Part shown: positions 21,278 to 30,765 of the stretch, piece by piece
Layout: the number at the start of each line of letters is the position of its first letter
Position numbering within the stretch: position 1 is the first letter of the stretch
Assembly: GCA_964446585.1 (NCBI GenBank)
Contig: CAYUPI010000002.1
Span: 1 to 64,000, forward strand
DNA from: CAYUPI01 sp964446585
Lineage (GTDB): Bacteria > Verrucomicrobiota > Verrucomicrobiia > Limisphaerales > UBA8199
Length of the DNA: 64,000 nucleotides
Direction of reading: 5' to 3'
The notes under the pieces: generated by a model
Told to the model about the DNA's origin: nothing
What the model saw: the letters and a program-made list of their open reading frames with translations, nothing else
The model's database searches: none
Position numbers and translations under genes: made by a program

Positions 21278-22495
21278 ATGAATCTGGTTTCGAATTTCTG
21301 CACGCTGGCGGTCCTTGTCGCATCCCCTGCCCTTTGTGCCGACTGGCCCCAGTGGCGGGGGCCGAACCGTGACGGAATTTCCGCGGAGAAAATCAACACG
21401 GACTGGGCCGCAGAGGAACCTAAGGTCCGGTGGCGAGCCGCGGTCGGCATCGGCTTTTCATCAATCTCGGTCAGCCAGGGCCGCGCTTATACGATGGGAA
21501 ACTCAAAGGACCAGGAAACGATTTGGTGCTTTGACGCCGTTACTGGAAGAGAGCTTTGGAGCCATGCTTACCCATCCAAGCTAGGCGCGGTCTATCACGA
21601 GGGCGGACCCGTCTCGACTCCCACGGTCGAAAGCAACCGCGTTTACACCATCAGCAAGTGGGGCGACGTGTTTTGTCTGGACGCAGCCAAAGGGACCGTG
21701 ATTTGGGAACACGACTTGCGGCATGACGGAGTCATTTCGAACCGCTGGGGTTTCGCAGGCGCACCCTTGCTGTGGCACGATTTGGTGATTCTGAACGCCG
21801 GTGCGGCCGGCTGCGCGCTCGAGCGGGAGACGGGAAAGCTCGCCTGGCTTAATGGAACCAAACCCACGGGCTATGCCAGCCCGACGCTCTGCCACCTGGA
21901 CGGCAAAGAATGCGTGCTGATCTTCGCCGCAAAACATTTAGTCGCCGTGGAACCACTGACGGGCCATGAACTGTGGCGATATCCCTGGGAAACCGGCTGG
22001 GACGAAAACAGTCCAGATCCGTTAGTATGCCGGAATCAGATTTTCGTCTCGAGCTTCACCCGCGGCTGCGGCTTGCTGGCGGTGAAGCGTGGCTCGCCGG
22101 AACTTATCTACGACAAGAAAACCCTGCACAATCACCTCAGCCCCGGCATCCTGCTCGGCGATGATCTCTATGTGTTCAATGGCGAGGCGAAACAGAGGAC
22201 CGACTTCCGCTGCTTCAACGTGCCGACGGGCGAGGTCAAATGGACCCAAGAAGAGCCTGCGTTCGGTTCGCTGATTTGCGCCGGTGGCAAATTGATTGTG
22301 CTTTCGGAGAAAGGAGAGCTGCTGACCGGTGAAGCTTCCCCAGTTGAGTTCAAACCACTTGCTCGCGCACAGGTCATTGGCGGGCTCTGCTGGACCCCGC
22401 CCGCGCTCGCTAATGGCTTGCTCTACGTGCGAAACGCGACGGGAGACTTGATTTGCCTCGATTTGAGGGCCGCTCAGCCAAACCGGGGCGAATGA
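21278..22495 (+). CDS. Secreted PQQ-like beta-propeller protein
   Basis: The 405-residue protein begins MNLVSNFCTLAVLVASPALCADWPQWRGP; the signal peptide is followed by WPQWRGPNRDG, the hallmark of PQQ-like repeat proteins common in these phyla. Repeated WxxDxxTGxxLW-type blades are visible (FDAVTGRELWSHAYP, LDAAKGTVIWEH, VEPLTGHELWRYPWE). BamB has the same fold, but here no lipobox is present and the family is usually called outer membrane protein assembly factor-like by similarity only. No PQQ cofactor is implied. Function is unknown. Confidence 0.85.
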   Translation: MNLVSNFCTLAVLVASPALCADWPQWRGPNRDGISAEKINTDWAAEEPKVRWRAAVGIGFSSISVSQGRAYTMGNSKDQETIWCFDAVTGRELWSHAYPSKLGAVYHEGGPVSTPTVESNRVYTISKWGDVFCLDAAKGTVIWEHDLRHDGVISNRWGFAGAPLLWHDLVILNAGAAGCALERETGKLAWLNGTKPTGYASPTLCHLDGKECVLIFAAKHLVAVEPLTGHELWRYPWETGWDENSPDPLVCRNQIFVSSFTRGCGLLAVKRGSPELIYDKKTLHNHLSPGILLGDDLYVFNGEAKQRTDFRCFNVPTGEVKWTQEEPAFGSLICAGGKLIVLSEKGELLTGEASPVEFKPLARAQVIGGLCWTPPALANGLLYVRNATGDLICLDLRAAQPNRGE

Positions 22496-22532
22496 CAAAA
22501 TCCACCAAGGGCTACCAGTCTAGGGCTGTTGG

Positions 22533-22621
22533 AGACGACGTGAGGAGTCTGTGATCAACAGGTTGCAAGAAACACCGGTTTCGTCCGTGAACTAACTGAT
22601 CAGAGACTCCTTGCGTCGTCT
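22533..22621. repeat. Inverted repeat, AGACGACG...TGATCA family
   Basis: The arm 22533-22557 (starting AGACGACGTGAGGAGTCT) and the arm 22597-22621 are complementary at 22 of 25 positions, separated by 39 bases. A second member lies at 25120-25201. It sits between convergent genes, which suits a role in 3' ends or a mobile palindrome. Confidence 0.75.
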
Positions 22622-22651
22622 GCTACAATAACATAGGCCAACTTTACAGGA

Positions 22652-25030
22652 TCAGCGCTCGGCGGAAGCGGGAATGGAAAAGGTTTTCACCACCGCCATG
22701 CAGGGATCATACTGGATTGACTCGAACCAATCGAGAGTGTTTGGCCGGAGAATCAGGTGCGGCGGCCGTGGGCGGATTCCCGGCAACTCGGGCAGGTCGT
22801 ATGAAGTTTCCGTAACGGTGATGCTCAACGCTTCGAGCGAAGCCAACTCGAGTGCAATCTCCGCGGCGCCGTCCCGAGGAAACACTGCATAATCCAGCGA
22901 CCAGCCTCCCTCTCCACCTTTCACGGCTTTTCCACTTGCCAATGCCGATAAGACCCTGGCGGGCGGCGCGATCTCGAAATGGACTCGCGGCACTTTTCGC
23001 GGCGAAGTCAGACGAAGAGTCAAATGGCGCACTCCGTTGGTGACCAGATCGCGCGCGACCTCCAGCGTCGGGCCTGACACCGAGGCAACGGGTGCGGGTC
23101 CTCGCCACTGCGGCGGGTCCTGCGCCGGGGACGATTCGGTCTTCGGCGGACGAGCCTGCGCCCGGAAGCGCGCGTGGCTGGGAAGAAACTCCTCGTTCGA
23201 AGTGTAAGTGATTCCCGCTGGGAAAAACTGTGAGGTCCACTCGTCCAGCTTGCGATCCCGGCAAATCCAAAAGGCCTCCTGCCGATTCAGATTCAGGTAG
23301 TAGCTGATGCCGTTCATGCGAGGCTGACTGGCGCTGGGCTGGTTGGTCCCAAGACCGATGCCGAAAATAATGAGGCCCGCTGCAACCATTGCTACCATCA
23401 GGCCGCGGCCACACTGCCGTGCAGCGAACAGGAGCTGGGGGACGATTGTCCCCAGCATCAAAACCAGGAGCGGCAGGATGAACGCGCTCGCAATAATCGT
23501 GGAGGATAGCAGTGATGATTGCAGTCCAGGCGCCGCCGTCAACAGTACCGGCAAGGCGAAAACATTCATCCACGCCAGCGTCCTGGGTGACTGAATGGCC
23601 GCCGAAGGCAGGCAGCACCATATGAGTAACCCGATGCTGCCAAACAAAAGCGGCCAGAGAGCAAAATAACTCCCGCTCGGCAGCAACCATTCCAGCAACA
23701 CCAGGCCTGCCCCCCACCAAACCATTGCTCCTGCCGCCAGGCCAGGCGCTGGCGAGCGCCTGCCGAACCGACGGTACACCGCGAGCGTGATGGCCAGTGT
23801 CATCAGAAGGAGGGATACGGTGTAGAAAGGCGCGTTGTAGAGCAGATAAACTCCCCAGCACCAATAAGCAATTCCCACCAGCACCGCCGTGGTCGAAGCG
23901 ACTATAAGGGCGGCGACAAATGTCGCTGCCATGCCGGCTAAGATGTTCCGCACGGTCAATCGTCCTTTGGCCACGCCGAAGGCCAGCGCCGCGAACAATG
24001 ACAGCGCTGACACCAAACTCAGCGCCCGGCTCCACGAGGCCGGGTAATGCACCAGGTGGGTGCCAAGGCTGTTGAAATAAACTTCGTCCGCCCCTTCGCT
24101 GCCCGGAGCGGGAAACGCCTCCGCGGGCAAGTCGCCAAAGTGCCTTGCCAGGGCGAGCGCGCACTCGCCGTGGTGCTGCAAGCTGCGCGGACTCAAGTTC
24201 GCCACCGTATCGTTGACGGTATGATAGGCGGTGATATTGCCGATGAACGCGATGTTATACCCGCGATATCCTTCCCGCTTGAGAACCGTGAAGTCCGTGT
24301 CGTTGGGCGAGCGGCTGTAAAACTCATACATCAGCGTGTTGCCGATCGAAGGGACCCCGGCGCGGCATAGTTCGCGGATCAACCACCCGTTTCCGCGGCT
24401 CGTCTCGAAGAGATAACTCGGACCGCTCGTCCCGCGCGCCTCCAGGTTCAACACCGCTCCCACTCCCTTGCTCCAGGGATGCTCCGTGAATGCCCGCGCC
24501 CCGCGCATGCCGCATTCCTCGTCGCCCGTGAGCAGCAGAATAATGTCGTTGCGCAAAGATGGGCCGGCCTTCAAGGCCCGCGCCGTCTCCAGCAGCGTCA
24601 CCACTCCTGCGCCGTCGTCGGCCGCGCCCGGGCCGGTGGCGACGCTGTCGTAGTGACTCACCAGCACGAAGCTCCGCGCCTGCGCTTTGCCTGAAAGACG
24701 CGCCAGAACGTTTTGCACGGTGCTGGCGCTTTGACCTTGCACAATGGTCGTCTCCTGGACTTGCGTTTCCCATCCCATGACCTTGAGCTGGCCCATCAAA
24801 TAATCGCGCGCCCGTTCAAGAGCCGCGGAGCCTCCCGGCCGCGGCTCGAGGGCCAGACGGCGGCTGTGTTCCAACGCCCGTTCAGCCGAAAAACTTGCTG
24901 CCGGAGCTGAGGCTGGCACCGAACGCGGTGCTTGGGCGAGGTAAAGACTCACCAGAGCAATCGCACAGGGCATAGCAAGGGCGCCGATTCCAGCGGTCCA
25001 CTGGCCCTGACGGCTCGTCTGCGCTTCCAT
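22652..25030 (-). CDS. Membrane-anchored M28 family aminopeptidase
   Basis: The 792-residue protein has one N-terminal membrane segment (residues 13-33), then an M28 peptidase domain. Zinc ligands and catalytic residues are visible: SHYDSVATG (H126, with D128), ADDGAG (D138), GDEECG (E171/E172) and AYHTVNDT. After the peptidase comes a polytopic part with about eight hydrophobic segments (roughly residues 340-580) and a soluble C-terminal domain. This layout resembles Fxna/ERMP1-type peptidases. Aminopeptidase activity at the membrane surface is inferred from the family. It is convergent with the PQQ-like gene. Confidence 0.85.
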   Translation of the reverse strand: MEAQTSRQGQWTAGIGALAMPCAIALVSLYLAQAPRSVPASAPAASFSAERALEHSRRLALEPRPGGSAALERARDYLMGQLKVMGWETQVQETTIVQGQSASTVQNVLARLSGKAQARSFVLVSHYDSVATGPGAADDGAGVVTLLETARALKAGPSLRNDIILLLTGDEECGMRGARAFTEHPWSKGVGAVLNLEARGTSGPSYLFETSRGNGWLIRELCRAGVPSIGNTLMYEFYSRSPNDTDFTVLKREGYRGYNIAFIGNITAYHTVNDTVANLSPRSLQHHGECALALARHFGDLPAEAFPAPGSEGADEVYFNSLGTHLVHYPASWSRALSLVSALSLFAALAFGVAKGRLTVRNILAGMAATFVAALIVASTTAVLVGIAYWCWGVYLLYNAPFYTVSLLLMTLAITLAVYRRFGRRSPAPGLAAGAMVWWGAGLVLLEWLLPSGSYFALWPLLFGSIGLLIWCCLPSAAIQSPRTLAWMNVFALPVLLTAAPGLQSSLLSSTIIASAFILPLLVLMLGTIVPQLLFAARQCGRGLMVAMVAAGLIIFGIGLGTNQPSASQPRMNGISYYLNLNRQEAFWICRDRKLDEWTSQFFPAGITYTSNEEFLPSHARFRAQARPPKTESSPAQDPPQWRGPAPVASVSGPTLEVARDLVTNGVRHLTLRLTSPRKVPRVHFEIAPPARVLSALASGKAVKGGEGGWSLDYAVFPRDGAAEIALELASLEALSITVTETSYDLPELPGIRPRPPHLILRPNTLDWFESIQYDPCMAVVKTFSIPASAER

Positions 25031-25119
25031 TCACTATGCCTATCTGCTCCCGCTAATCAGCTCAAGTCCAGACCTTCCGAGACAGGGGCACGGGGAGCGA
25101 CAAAGTGGGCTTAAGATTT

Positions 25120-25201
25120 TGTAGGAGACGACGGCAGGAGGCTCTGATCAAAACATCCAAAATCTAAGATTGATCAGAGCCTCCTGCCGTCGGCTCCTAC
25201 A
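25120..25201. repeat. 31-bp inverted repeat overlapping the RCC1-like stop codon
   Basis: The arms 25120-25150 and 25171-25201 read TGTAGGAGACGACGGCAGGA and its complement, with a single mismatch region and a 20-base spacer. The right arm contains the TAG stop of the minus-strand RCC1-like gene, so this hairpin could end its transcript. It belongs to the same family as 22533-22621. Confidence 0.85.
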
Positions 25202-26399
25202 ACTCCCGGACGCGGAAATACCGCCGCGCGACCGCGGCCGGCGCCGTCAAACGCTTCGATGACCCATCGCCCGGCACAGGCGAGAGAGCCGTCCAAACCA
25301 AATCGCTCAGACTGTCTTTGTATTCCAATTGATAGGATTTTCCGGCTCGGGTCTGAACGGAAACGCTGAACACGCCGTTGCTGTAGCTCGGCGCCTCCGC
25401 GCGCAGAATCACGGAGGCCGAGGCATCCTGAATAAGTGCGAAACTGTCGCGATTGCCAGCCGCCAGAGCCAGCACGTTCGACAGAGCAAGCGGCACGTTC
25501 GTCTGCCCATCGGCATAGGCACCCCAGGCCAGAACTGTGCCGTTGTTTTTCAAAGCGAGGCTATGCTCGTAGCCCGCAGCGAGGGCGGTGACGTTGGTCG
25601 CATCTGCCGGCACGATGCTCTGTCCCCATGGGTATGAATCTCGACCCCAGGGAAAGACCTTGCCATCGCTCGTCAACGCAACATTGTGGTCCCCGCCCGC
25701 GGCAATCGCGACGACGTTGCTCAAGTCAGTCGGGACATCCGTTTGCCCGTACTGGTTCAGGCCCCACGCCCACACGGTTCCGTCCTTTCGCAGAAACAAA
25801 TCATGTTCGTATCCGGCGGCGATTGCGGAAATATTCGTCGTGTCAGCCGGGAGAGGCCTGACGACGTAGGCTCCTGCCCCATCATCGAAATACTTGCCCC
25901 AGTTGGTCACCGTTCCATCGGCGCGCAGTGCCACGCTATGCTCGCCGCCCGCGGCGATCGCGAGCACGTTCGACAACCCGTCGGGCACGCTGCTCTGGCC
26001 ATGGGTGTTTCGACCCCACCCAACCACTAAGCCGTTCGAGCTCAGAGCCAGGCTGTGGTAAAATCCTGCCGCGACGGCCACGGCATTCGAGACTCCAGCG
26101 GGTACGTTAGTCTGGAAGTAAGAATTGTCGCCCCAGGCAACGACAAAACCGTCGCTCAGCAAGGCCATGCCGTGATCCGAGCCGGCGCTAATTGTCACGA
26201 CGTTTGTCAAAGCCGGTGGAAGGTTCGTTCCTAATCCCGAGCCCCAAGCGAGCACCGAGCTGGCTCCCGAGCAGAGGTCAGGCAACAAAGCGAAAAGGAG
26301 TGCTATCGACCGCAGGCAAGGCAGGCTCGCCGGACACGCGAAAGCGCACCCGGAAAAGCCGACGGCTGAACCGCGCACAGTGGCCGGTTGTTGTCTCAT
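25197..26399 (-). CDS. Secreted RCC1-like beta-propeller protein
   Basis: The start at 26399 (MRQQPATVRGSAVG) is preferred over 26435; neither has an ideal site. A hydrophobic export segment (LRSIALLFALLPDLCSGASS) precedes six to seven RCC1-type repeats of about 50 residues, each with a WGxNxxGQTxVP...VxAIAAGxxHxLAL pattern. Eukaryotic RCC1 binds chromatin and Ran; bacterial copies are secreted propellers of unknown ligand. The C-terminal 60 residues (AGKSYQLEYKDSLSDLVWT ... YFRVREL) resemble the C-termini of the Ig-repeat protein and the adhesin in this window, likely a shared secretion or anchoring module. It ends with TAG. Confidence 0.85.
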   Translation of the reverse strand: MRQQPATVRGSAVGFSGCAFACPASLPCLRSIALLFALLPDLCSGASSVLAWGSGLGTNLPPALTNVVTISAGSDHGMALLSDGFVVAWGDNSYFQTNVPAGVSNAVAVAAGFYHSLALSSNGLVVGWGRNTHGQSSVPDGLSNVLAIAAGGEHSVALRADGTVTNWGKYFDDGAGAYVVRPLPADTTNISAIAAGYEHDLFLRKDGTVWAWGLNQYGQTDVPTDLSNVVAIAAGGDHNVALTSDGKVFPWGRDSYPWGQSIVPADATNVTALAAGYEHSLALKNNGTVLAWGAYADGQTNVPLALSNVLALAAGNRDSFALIQDASASVILRAEAPSYSNGVFSVSVQTRAGKSYQLEYKDSLSDLVWTALSPVPGDGSSKRLTAPAAVARRYFRVREL

Positions 26400-26554
26400 A
26401 AGCCCGCGATCTAATGAGCGGGCGGATTCAACCAAAGAAGTGCAACTGTGTCACGAGTTTTTTTCTCGGAAAGTTGCTGGACAAATTCGACCCGAAACTT
26501 AGTCTTCAATTGAATTACCAAACTATCCCGACGACTTAATCTCACGTTCACGAT

Positions 26555-27595
26555 ATGAAAAATCATTTGCTCTTGCTCAGGATTCTATTTGTCGTCACAG
26601 CGGCGCTCCTCGGCTGGCCCATGCTAGGCGCGGAAGGGCCGTATCATTTTGTAAAGGAAATCCAGGTTGGAGGTGAGGGTGGATGGGATTACCTGTCGGT
26701 CGATAGTCTGGGACGCCGGCTGTACGTGAGCCACGGCGCCAAAGTTGTCGTGATCGATCTGGACAAGGAGCAGGTTGCCGGTGAGATCGCCGATACGCCG
26801 GGGGTGCATGGATTTGCGCCTGCCCCGGGCCTGGGGCGCGGTTTTTCCAGCAATGGCCGTGAGAACAAGGTGAGCGTGGTCGATTTGAAAACGCTCAAAA
26901 CATTGTCCAAAGTGGCGACCGGGGAAAATCCCGACGCGATTCTGTATGAACCGGAACATCGCGAAGTGTTCGCCTTCAATGGCCGCGGCCATTCTGCGAC
27001 GGTGATCGCGGCTGAATCCGAAAACCTAGTGGCCACGATCCCACTTTCAGGAAAACCGGAGTTTGCCGCCGCTGACCCGAAGGCCGGACGGGTCTATTGT
27101 AATCTGGAAGACAAGAACTCGGTCGCGGTCATCGATACCAAGCTGCATAAGGTTTTCCACAACTGGCCGATCGCGCCGGGCGAGGAAGCATCAGGAATGG
27201 CCATTGACCTCGATCATCAGCGGCTGTTTCTGGGGTGTCATAACAAGCTGATGGTGATGATGGACAGCACGAGCGGGAAAGTGGTGGCGTCGGTGCCGAT
27301 TGGGCAAGGAGTGGACGCCAACGCGTTCGATGCAGGGACCGGGCTGGCGTTCAGTTCGTGCGGCGATGGAACGGTGACGATCGCCCACGAAGATTCGCCG
27401 GACAAGCTGACAGTGGTGCAGACGCTCAAGACCGAGCGCGGCGCGCGGACGATGACGCTCGACCCCAAAACACACAGGATTTATCTCTCGACCGCCAAAT
27501 TCGAGGAGGCGACGGCTGGGTCGGAGGGTGGCCGGCAGCGACCGAAGATGGTTCCGGGCACCTTCAAGGTTTTGGTGTATGGGATGGAAAAGTGA
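26555..27595 (+). CDS. YncE-like beta-propeller protein, exported
   Basis: The 346-residue protein starts MKNHLLLLRILFVVTAALLG, a signal peptide. The repeats read as YVTN/NHL-type propeller blades (GRRLYVSHGAKVVVIDLDK, NKVSVVDLKTLK, NSVAVIDTKLHKV). It matches the YncE family, periplasmic seven-bladed propellers that in E. coli bind DNA but whose role is unclear. The upstream 120 bases are AT-richer and could hold the promoter. It is divergent from the RCC1-like gene, with the starts 155 bases apart. Confidence 0.8.
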   Translation: MKNHLLLLRILFVVTAALLGWPMLGAEGPYHFVKEIQVGGEGGWDYLSVDSLGRRLYVSHGAKVVVIDLDKEQVAGEIADTPGVHGFAPAPGLGRGFSSNGRENKVSVVDLKTLKTLSKVATGENPDAILYEPEHREVFAFNGRGHSATVIAAESENLVATIPLSGKPEFAAADPKAGRVYCNLEDKNSVAVIDTKLHKVFHNWPIAPGEEASGMAIDLDHQRLFLGCHNKLMVMMDSTSGKVVASVPIGQGVDANAFDAGTGLAFSSCGDGTVTIAHEDSPDKLTVVQTLKTERGARTMTLDPKTHRIYLSTAKFEEATAGSEGGRQRPKMVPGTFKVLVYGMEK

Positions 27596-27666
27596 ACCCA
27601 TCCGCCCCCAGGTTCATGGGGAAAAGCCAAGATTCCGATTTATTTGGGAATCGCCTTTGCGAAACT

Positions 27667-28122
27667 TCACTCGCTGGCGCCCTCAGACGACTCGAGTGTG
27701 AAGCCGGGGGTGCTCCGGTAGTTCGCCCAATGATCTGCCGGCCGGTACTCCTTCACGGCTGGGACCCGCTCTCGCGCCTGCCGCGCAACCTCGCCAAGCT
27801 CCGTTAAAGTCAACCCTTTGAGGTAATCGTCCCACCAATTAAACCACCGCCAGAAAAAGGGAGAGTATTGGCCATGTCCCATGACCGGCATCACGATGTC
27901 GAATCGTTCCGTAGCGGCAGCAGTCTCGTTCAAATGCGACAGCATCGCATGGGCTTTTTCGGAGAAATCATGCCTGTTCAATTCCCCACGTTTGAGAGCA
28001 AAATCCAGCGTGCGCAGCTCGTTGAAGAGGCCGAGGCAGACGATGAACAGGGAAACCTCGGGAGCGTTCAGCAGGAACTCCTTGTCCCGCCGAATTACAA
28101 TGGTCTTGGTCGTGGTTGCCAT
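27667..28122 (-). CDS. Hypothetical protein, 151 residues
   Basis: Start MATTTKTIVIRRDKEFLLNAPE. No signal peptide or membrane segment is visible. The central part is rich in aromatic residues (YSPFFWRWFNWWDDYLKGL), which suggests a compact helical fold. No family was recognised. It is convergent with the YncE-like gene (71-base gap) and lies downstream of the minus-strand sulfatase by 180 bases, too far to call an operon. Confidence 0.6.
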   Translation of the reverse strand: MATTTKTIVIRRDKEFLLNAPEVSLFIVCLGLFNELRTLDFALKRGELNRHDFSEKAHAMLSHLNETAAATERFDIVMPVMGHGQYSPFFWRWFNWWDDYLKGLTLTELGEVARQARERVPAVKEYRPADHWANYRSTPGFTLESSEGASE

Positions 28123-28302
28123 CCTTTTTCTACGGGACCTCCCGTTTTGCCCACGGCATTTTACATAAGGTAATCGTCGGGGCCGTGGATTGCCATGCCA
28201 GCGATTACGGATGGCTCGTCGTGTAAACTGCGGAGGCCGGTTTCTTGCGCGCGTTGGCCGGCCTAACTAACTGCCTTGTCAACCGCCCAGCGGTTACGCG
28301 AT

Positions 28303-29790
28303 TCAACGGTCTGTCACGCGGCCCGGCTCCCGATTGCCTTTGCCGGCGCGATGCGTGAGGGCATCGCCCAACTCTTCGCGGGCCTTTTCAGCTTCGCGCT
28401 CCAGGTTCTTGGCGAGGTCCGCATGTTGGACGGCAACGTCGGTCACCTCGCTAACATCATTTACCAGGTCATAAAGCTCGGCCTTTTCGAGCTTGCGTTG
28501 CTGGTACGGGACTGGCAGGCCGTCGTGGCCACCGGGCTTGCCGCCCAGAGTGCGATAGGTGTGGGGCAATTGGAGCTTCCACCGGCCATCGCCAGTCACC
28601 ACAGCTTGCAGTTGGTTGACCTCATAATAAAACCAGTAGGCGGTGTGCGGATTCTTGGCTCGGCCTTTTCCCGAAATGATGGGCCACACATCCAGGCCGT
28701 CAATGGGATGCTTGGGGAGTTCAGCGCCGAGCAGTTTGGCGATCGTGGGAAACAGGTCGAGGCTCATCAGCATCTGTTTGCTTTGGGTGTGAGCGGGGAT
28801 TCTTCCGGGCCAACGCATGATGCAGGGTTCCCGTGTGCCGCCTTCCCAACAAGTGCCTTTGCCTTCGCGCAAGGGATACGCCGAGCCGGCATGATCGCCG
28901 TAGCACAGCCACGGGCCGTTGTCTGAAGTGAAAATCACCCACGTGTTGCCGGCAACGCCGGTCCGGTCCAGCGCGTCCATCACCTGCCCCACCGACCAAT
29001 CGATTTCCTCGATGACGTCCCCGTACAGTCCGCGGGCAGTCTTGCCGCGGAACTTGTCACTAACGTGCAAAGGCACGTGGGGCATGTTGTGCGCCAAGTA
29101 CAGGAAAAAGGGGTGCGCGGAATTTTTTTCGATGAATCGGACAGCATGTTCGGTGTACCATGTCGTGAGCTGGTTTTGATCTTCGTGCGTGATTTGCGGG
29201 ATAACGACCTTGTCGCCCTCGAACATGATTAATTCAGGGTAGTTCGCTCGTTTTGGATCGTCGGCCGGTAGCTTGAGACGGTCGGGGTGCAGCGGCCACA
29301 TGTCATTGGAATAAGGCAGGCCGAAGTACTCGTCGAACCCGTGCCGCAACGGCAGGAATTGAGGCGCGTCGCCGAGGTGCCACTTGCCAAAGATGGCGGT
29401 GGCGTAGCCGCGCTGCTTCACCAGTTCCGCCAACGTCATTTCGCTGCTGTTAATGCCGACTTTCGAGCGCGGTCCCAGCGCCCCGTGAATGCCCAGCCGA
29501 TTCGGATAGCAGCCGGTCAGCAGGGCAGTGCGAGAGGCCGAACAGACTGGTTGCGCGACGTGAAAATTCCGCAAAATCCGTCCCTGGGAGGCGAGTCTAT
29601 CCAGATTCGGCGTTTGAAATCCTCTGGCGCCGAACACGCCAACATCGGCATAGCCTTGATCATCGGTGAAAATGATCACGATGTTCGGCAACGGGCCGGC
29701 GCTGGCGGCGTGGCTCGCGGTCGAGCACAGTAGGAGCGCGCAAAGAGCGCAGAGAACTAACCTCGCAGACCGGCTGGGGGTTAGTTTCAT
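28303..29790 (-). CDS. Sulfatase, Cys-type (formylglycine)
   Basis: The 495-residue protein has a signal peptide (LVLCALCALLLCSTASHAAS) and then the sulfatase core: metal-binding FTDDQGYADVG (D43/D44) and the formylglycine motif CSASRTALLTG with C83, which would need FGE/anSME maturation. GKWHLGD and the downstream LYLAHNMPH and FTSDNGPW motifs complete the metal and sulfate-binding site. Such exported sulfatases desulfate polysaccharides such as mucins or algal glycans in these phyla. No carbohydrate-active gene is adjacent, so the substrate is unknown. It lies 13 bases after the methyltransferase gene, so co-transcription is likely. Confidence 0.92.
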   Translation of the reverse strand: MKLTPSRSARLVLCALCALLLCSTASHAASAGPLPNIVIIFTDDQGYADVGVFGARGFQTPNLDRLASQGRILRNFHVAQPVCSASRTALLTGCYPNRLGIHGALGPRSKVGINSSEMTLAELVKQRGYATAIFGKWHLGDAPQFLPLRHGFDEYFGLPYSNDMWPLHPDRLKLPADDPKRANYPELIMFEGDKVVIPQITHEDQNQLTTWYTEHAVRFIEKNSAHPFFLYLAHNMPHVPLHVSDKFRGKTARGLYGDVIEEIDWSVGQVMDALDRTGVAGNTWVIFTSDNGPWLCYGDHAGSAYPLREGKGTCWEGGTREPCIMRWPGRIPAHTQSKQMLMSLDLFPTIAKLLGAELPKHPIDGLDVWPIISGKGRAKNPHTAYWFYYEVNQLQAVVTGDGRWKLQLPHTYRTLGGKPGGHDGLPVPYQQRKLEKAELYDLVNDVSEVTDVAVQHADLAKNLEREAEKAREELGDALTHRAGKGNREPGRVTDR

Positions 29791-29803
29791 AATGCCGATT
29801 TAT

Positions 29804-30529
29804 TTAGCTCTGTGCGGGTGTAAGCGCCATGAGGAAAAGCATCGGCCAACCCAAATAGCGCCGTGCGCGCTCCAGGCGGTTCGCCAAAGCCTCGTCCACG
29901 GCATGTTCGCTCAGGTGATCAAACGCGAAACCGGTGCGCTCCGCAGCCATAACGTAATCGCTCAGTTGGTGCGCGACGCTGGCGGGCCGAACCTCCTCCC
30001 CGCTCTGCGGATCGCGGAAGCGCGCCTGCACACCGCGAAGCATCATTGCGGGGTGCATCACCGTAACCACGACACGCCCCGACGAACGGCAGACGCGCCT
30101 CATTTCACGGAACAACAATTCTAAGTCGGCGATGTGATCCAGCACCAGCGCGCAAAGAACGCGATCGAATGCTTGGTCCGGGAAAGGCAGTGGCAGCGAA
30201 AGGTCATGGAGCTGGAACTGAACATTGTTGGCTCCGGCCTGTTGCCTGGCCTGTTCGATCATCACTGGGGAGAAATCTAGCGCGCGGACAACGGCGCCGC
30301 GCGATGCGTACCGGATTGCGTGCCGTCCAGTGCCGCAGCCGACCTCCAGAATGTTCAAGCCGCGGATCTCGCCGAGCAAACTGTCAACCCATGGTTCCTC
30401 CAGGGCCACAAGCGGGTTGTCGTCCACGTCGTAGGAGACAGCCCATCGATCATAGCCCTCGCGCGTTGGCAAGTCCACGCGGCTGCTTGTCTGGGTCGAA
30501 TTCGCTTCGCCGGTCATCGGGAGAATCAT
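29804..30529 (-). CDS. Class I SAM-dependent methyltransferase
   Basis: The 241-residue protein carries motif I ILEVGCGTGRHA, the acidic post-I residue in VRALDFSP, motif II region FDRVLCALVLDHI and RRVCRSSGRVVV, as in the Methyltransf_11/25 families. The AHxxY-like SAM and ubiquinone/menaquinone UbiE-like pattern is partial. Substrate is not readable. It precedes the sulfatase gene by 13 bases on the same strand. Confidence 0.85.
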   Translation of the reverse strand: MILPMTGEANSTQTSSRVDLPTREGYDRWAVSYDVDDNPLVALEEPWVDSLLGEIRGLNILEVGCGTGRHAIRYASRGAVVRALDFSPVMIEQARQQAGANNVQFQLHDLSLPLPFPDQAFDRVLCALVLDHIADLELLFREMRRVCRSSGRVVVTVMHPAMMLRGVQARFRDPQSGEEVRPASVAHQLSDYVMAAERTGFAFDHLSEHAVDEALANRLERARRYLGWPMLFLMALTPAQS

Positions 30530-30765
30530 TCGAGTGCGTCAGAAAGGGTCAAGGCGAATCGACGGTGACTGTAGCGATTCGCTTTGCGATGGTGAGGAAA
30601 ACGATTGGGACTCTTACAATGAATCTGTCGGAAGATTCGTGGAACCAGAGGCTGCAAGTCGGCGCGAAGGACTGACGCAACTGCGTTGGTAATCCGTTCA
30701 CAGCACTGGAATCCAATCAGATGCTTTGTCAGTTCTTAGATGAATCCTCCCGTACCGTTCCCGAG

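Noticed and set aside
20796..21323. Minus-strand frame across the palindrome spacer
   Set aside because: It runs through the perfect inverted repeat and into the DUF1501 gene; the protein has no recognisable pattern.
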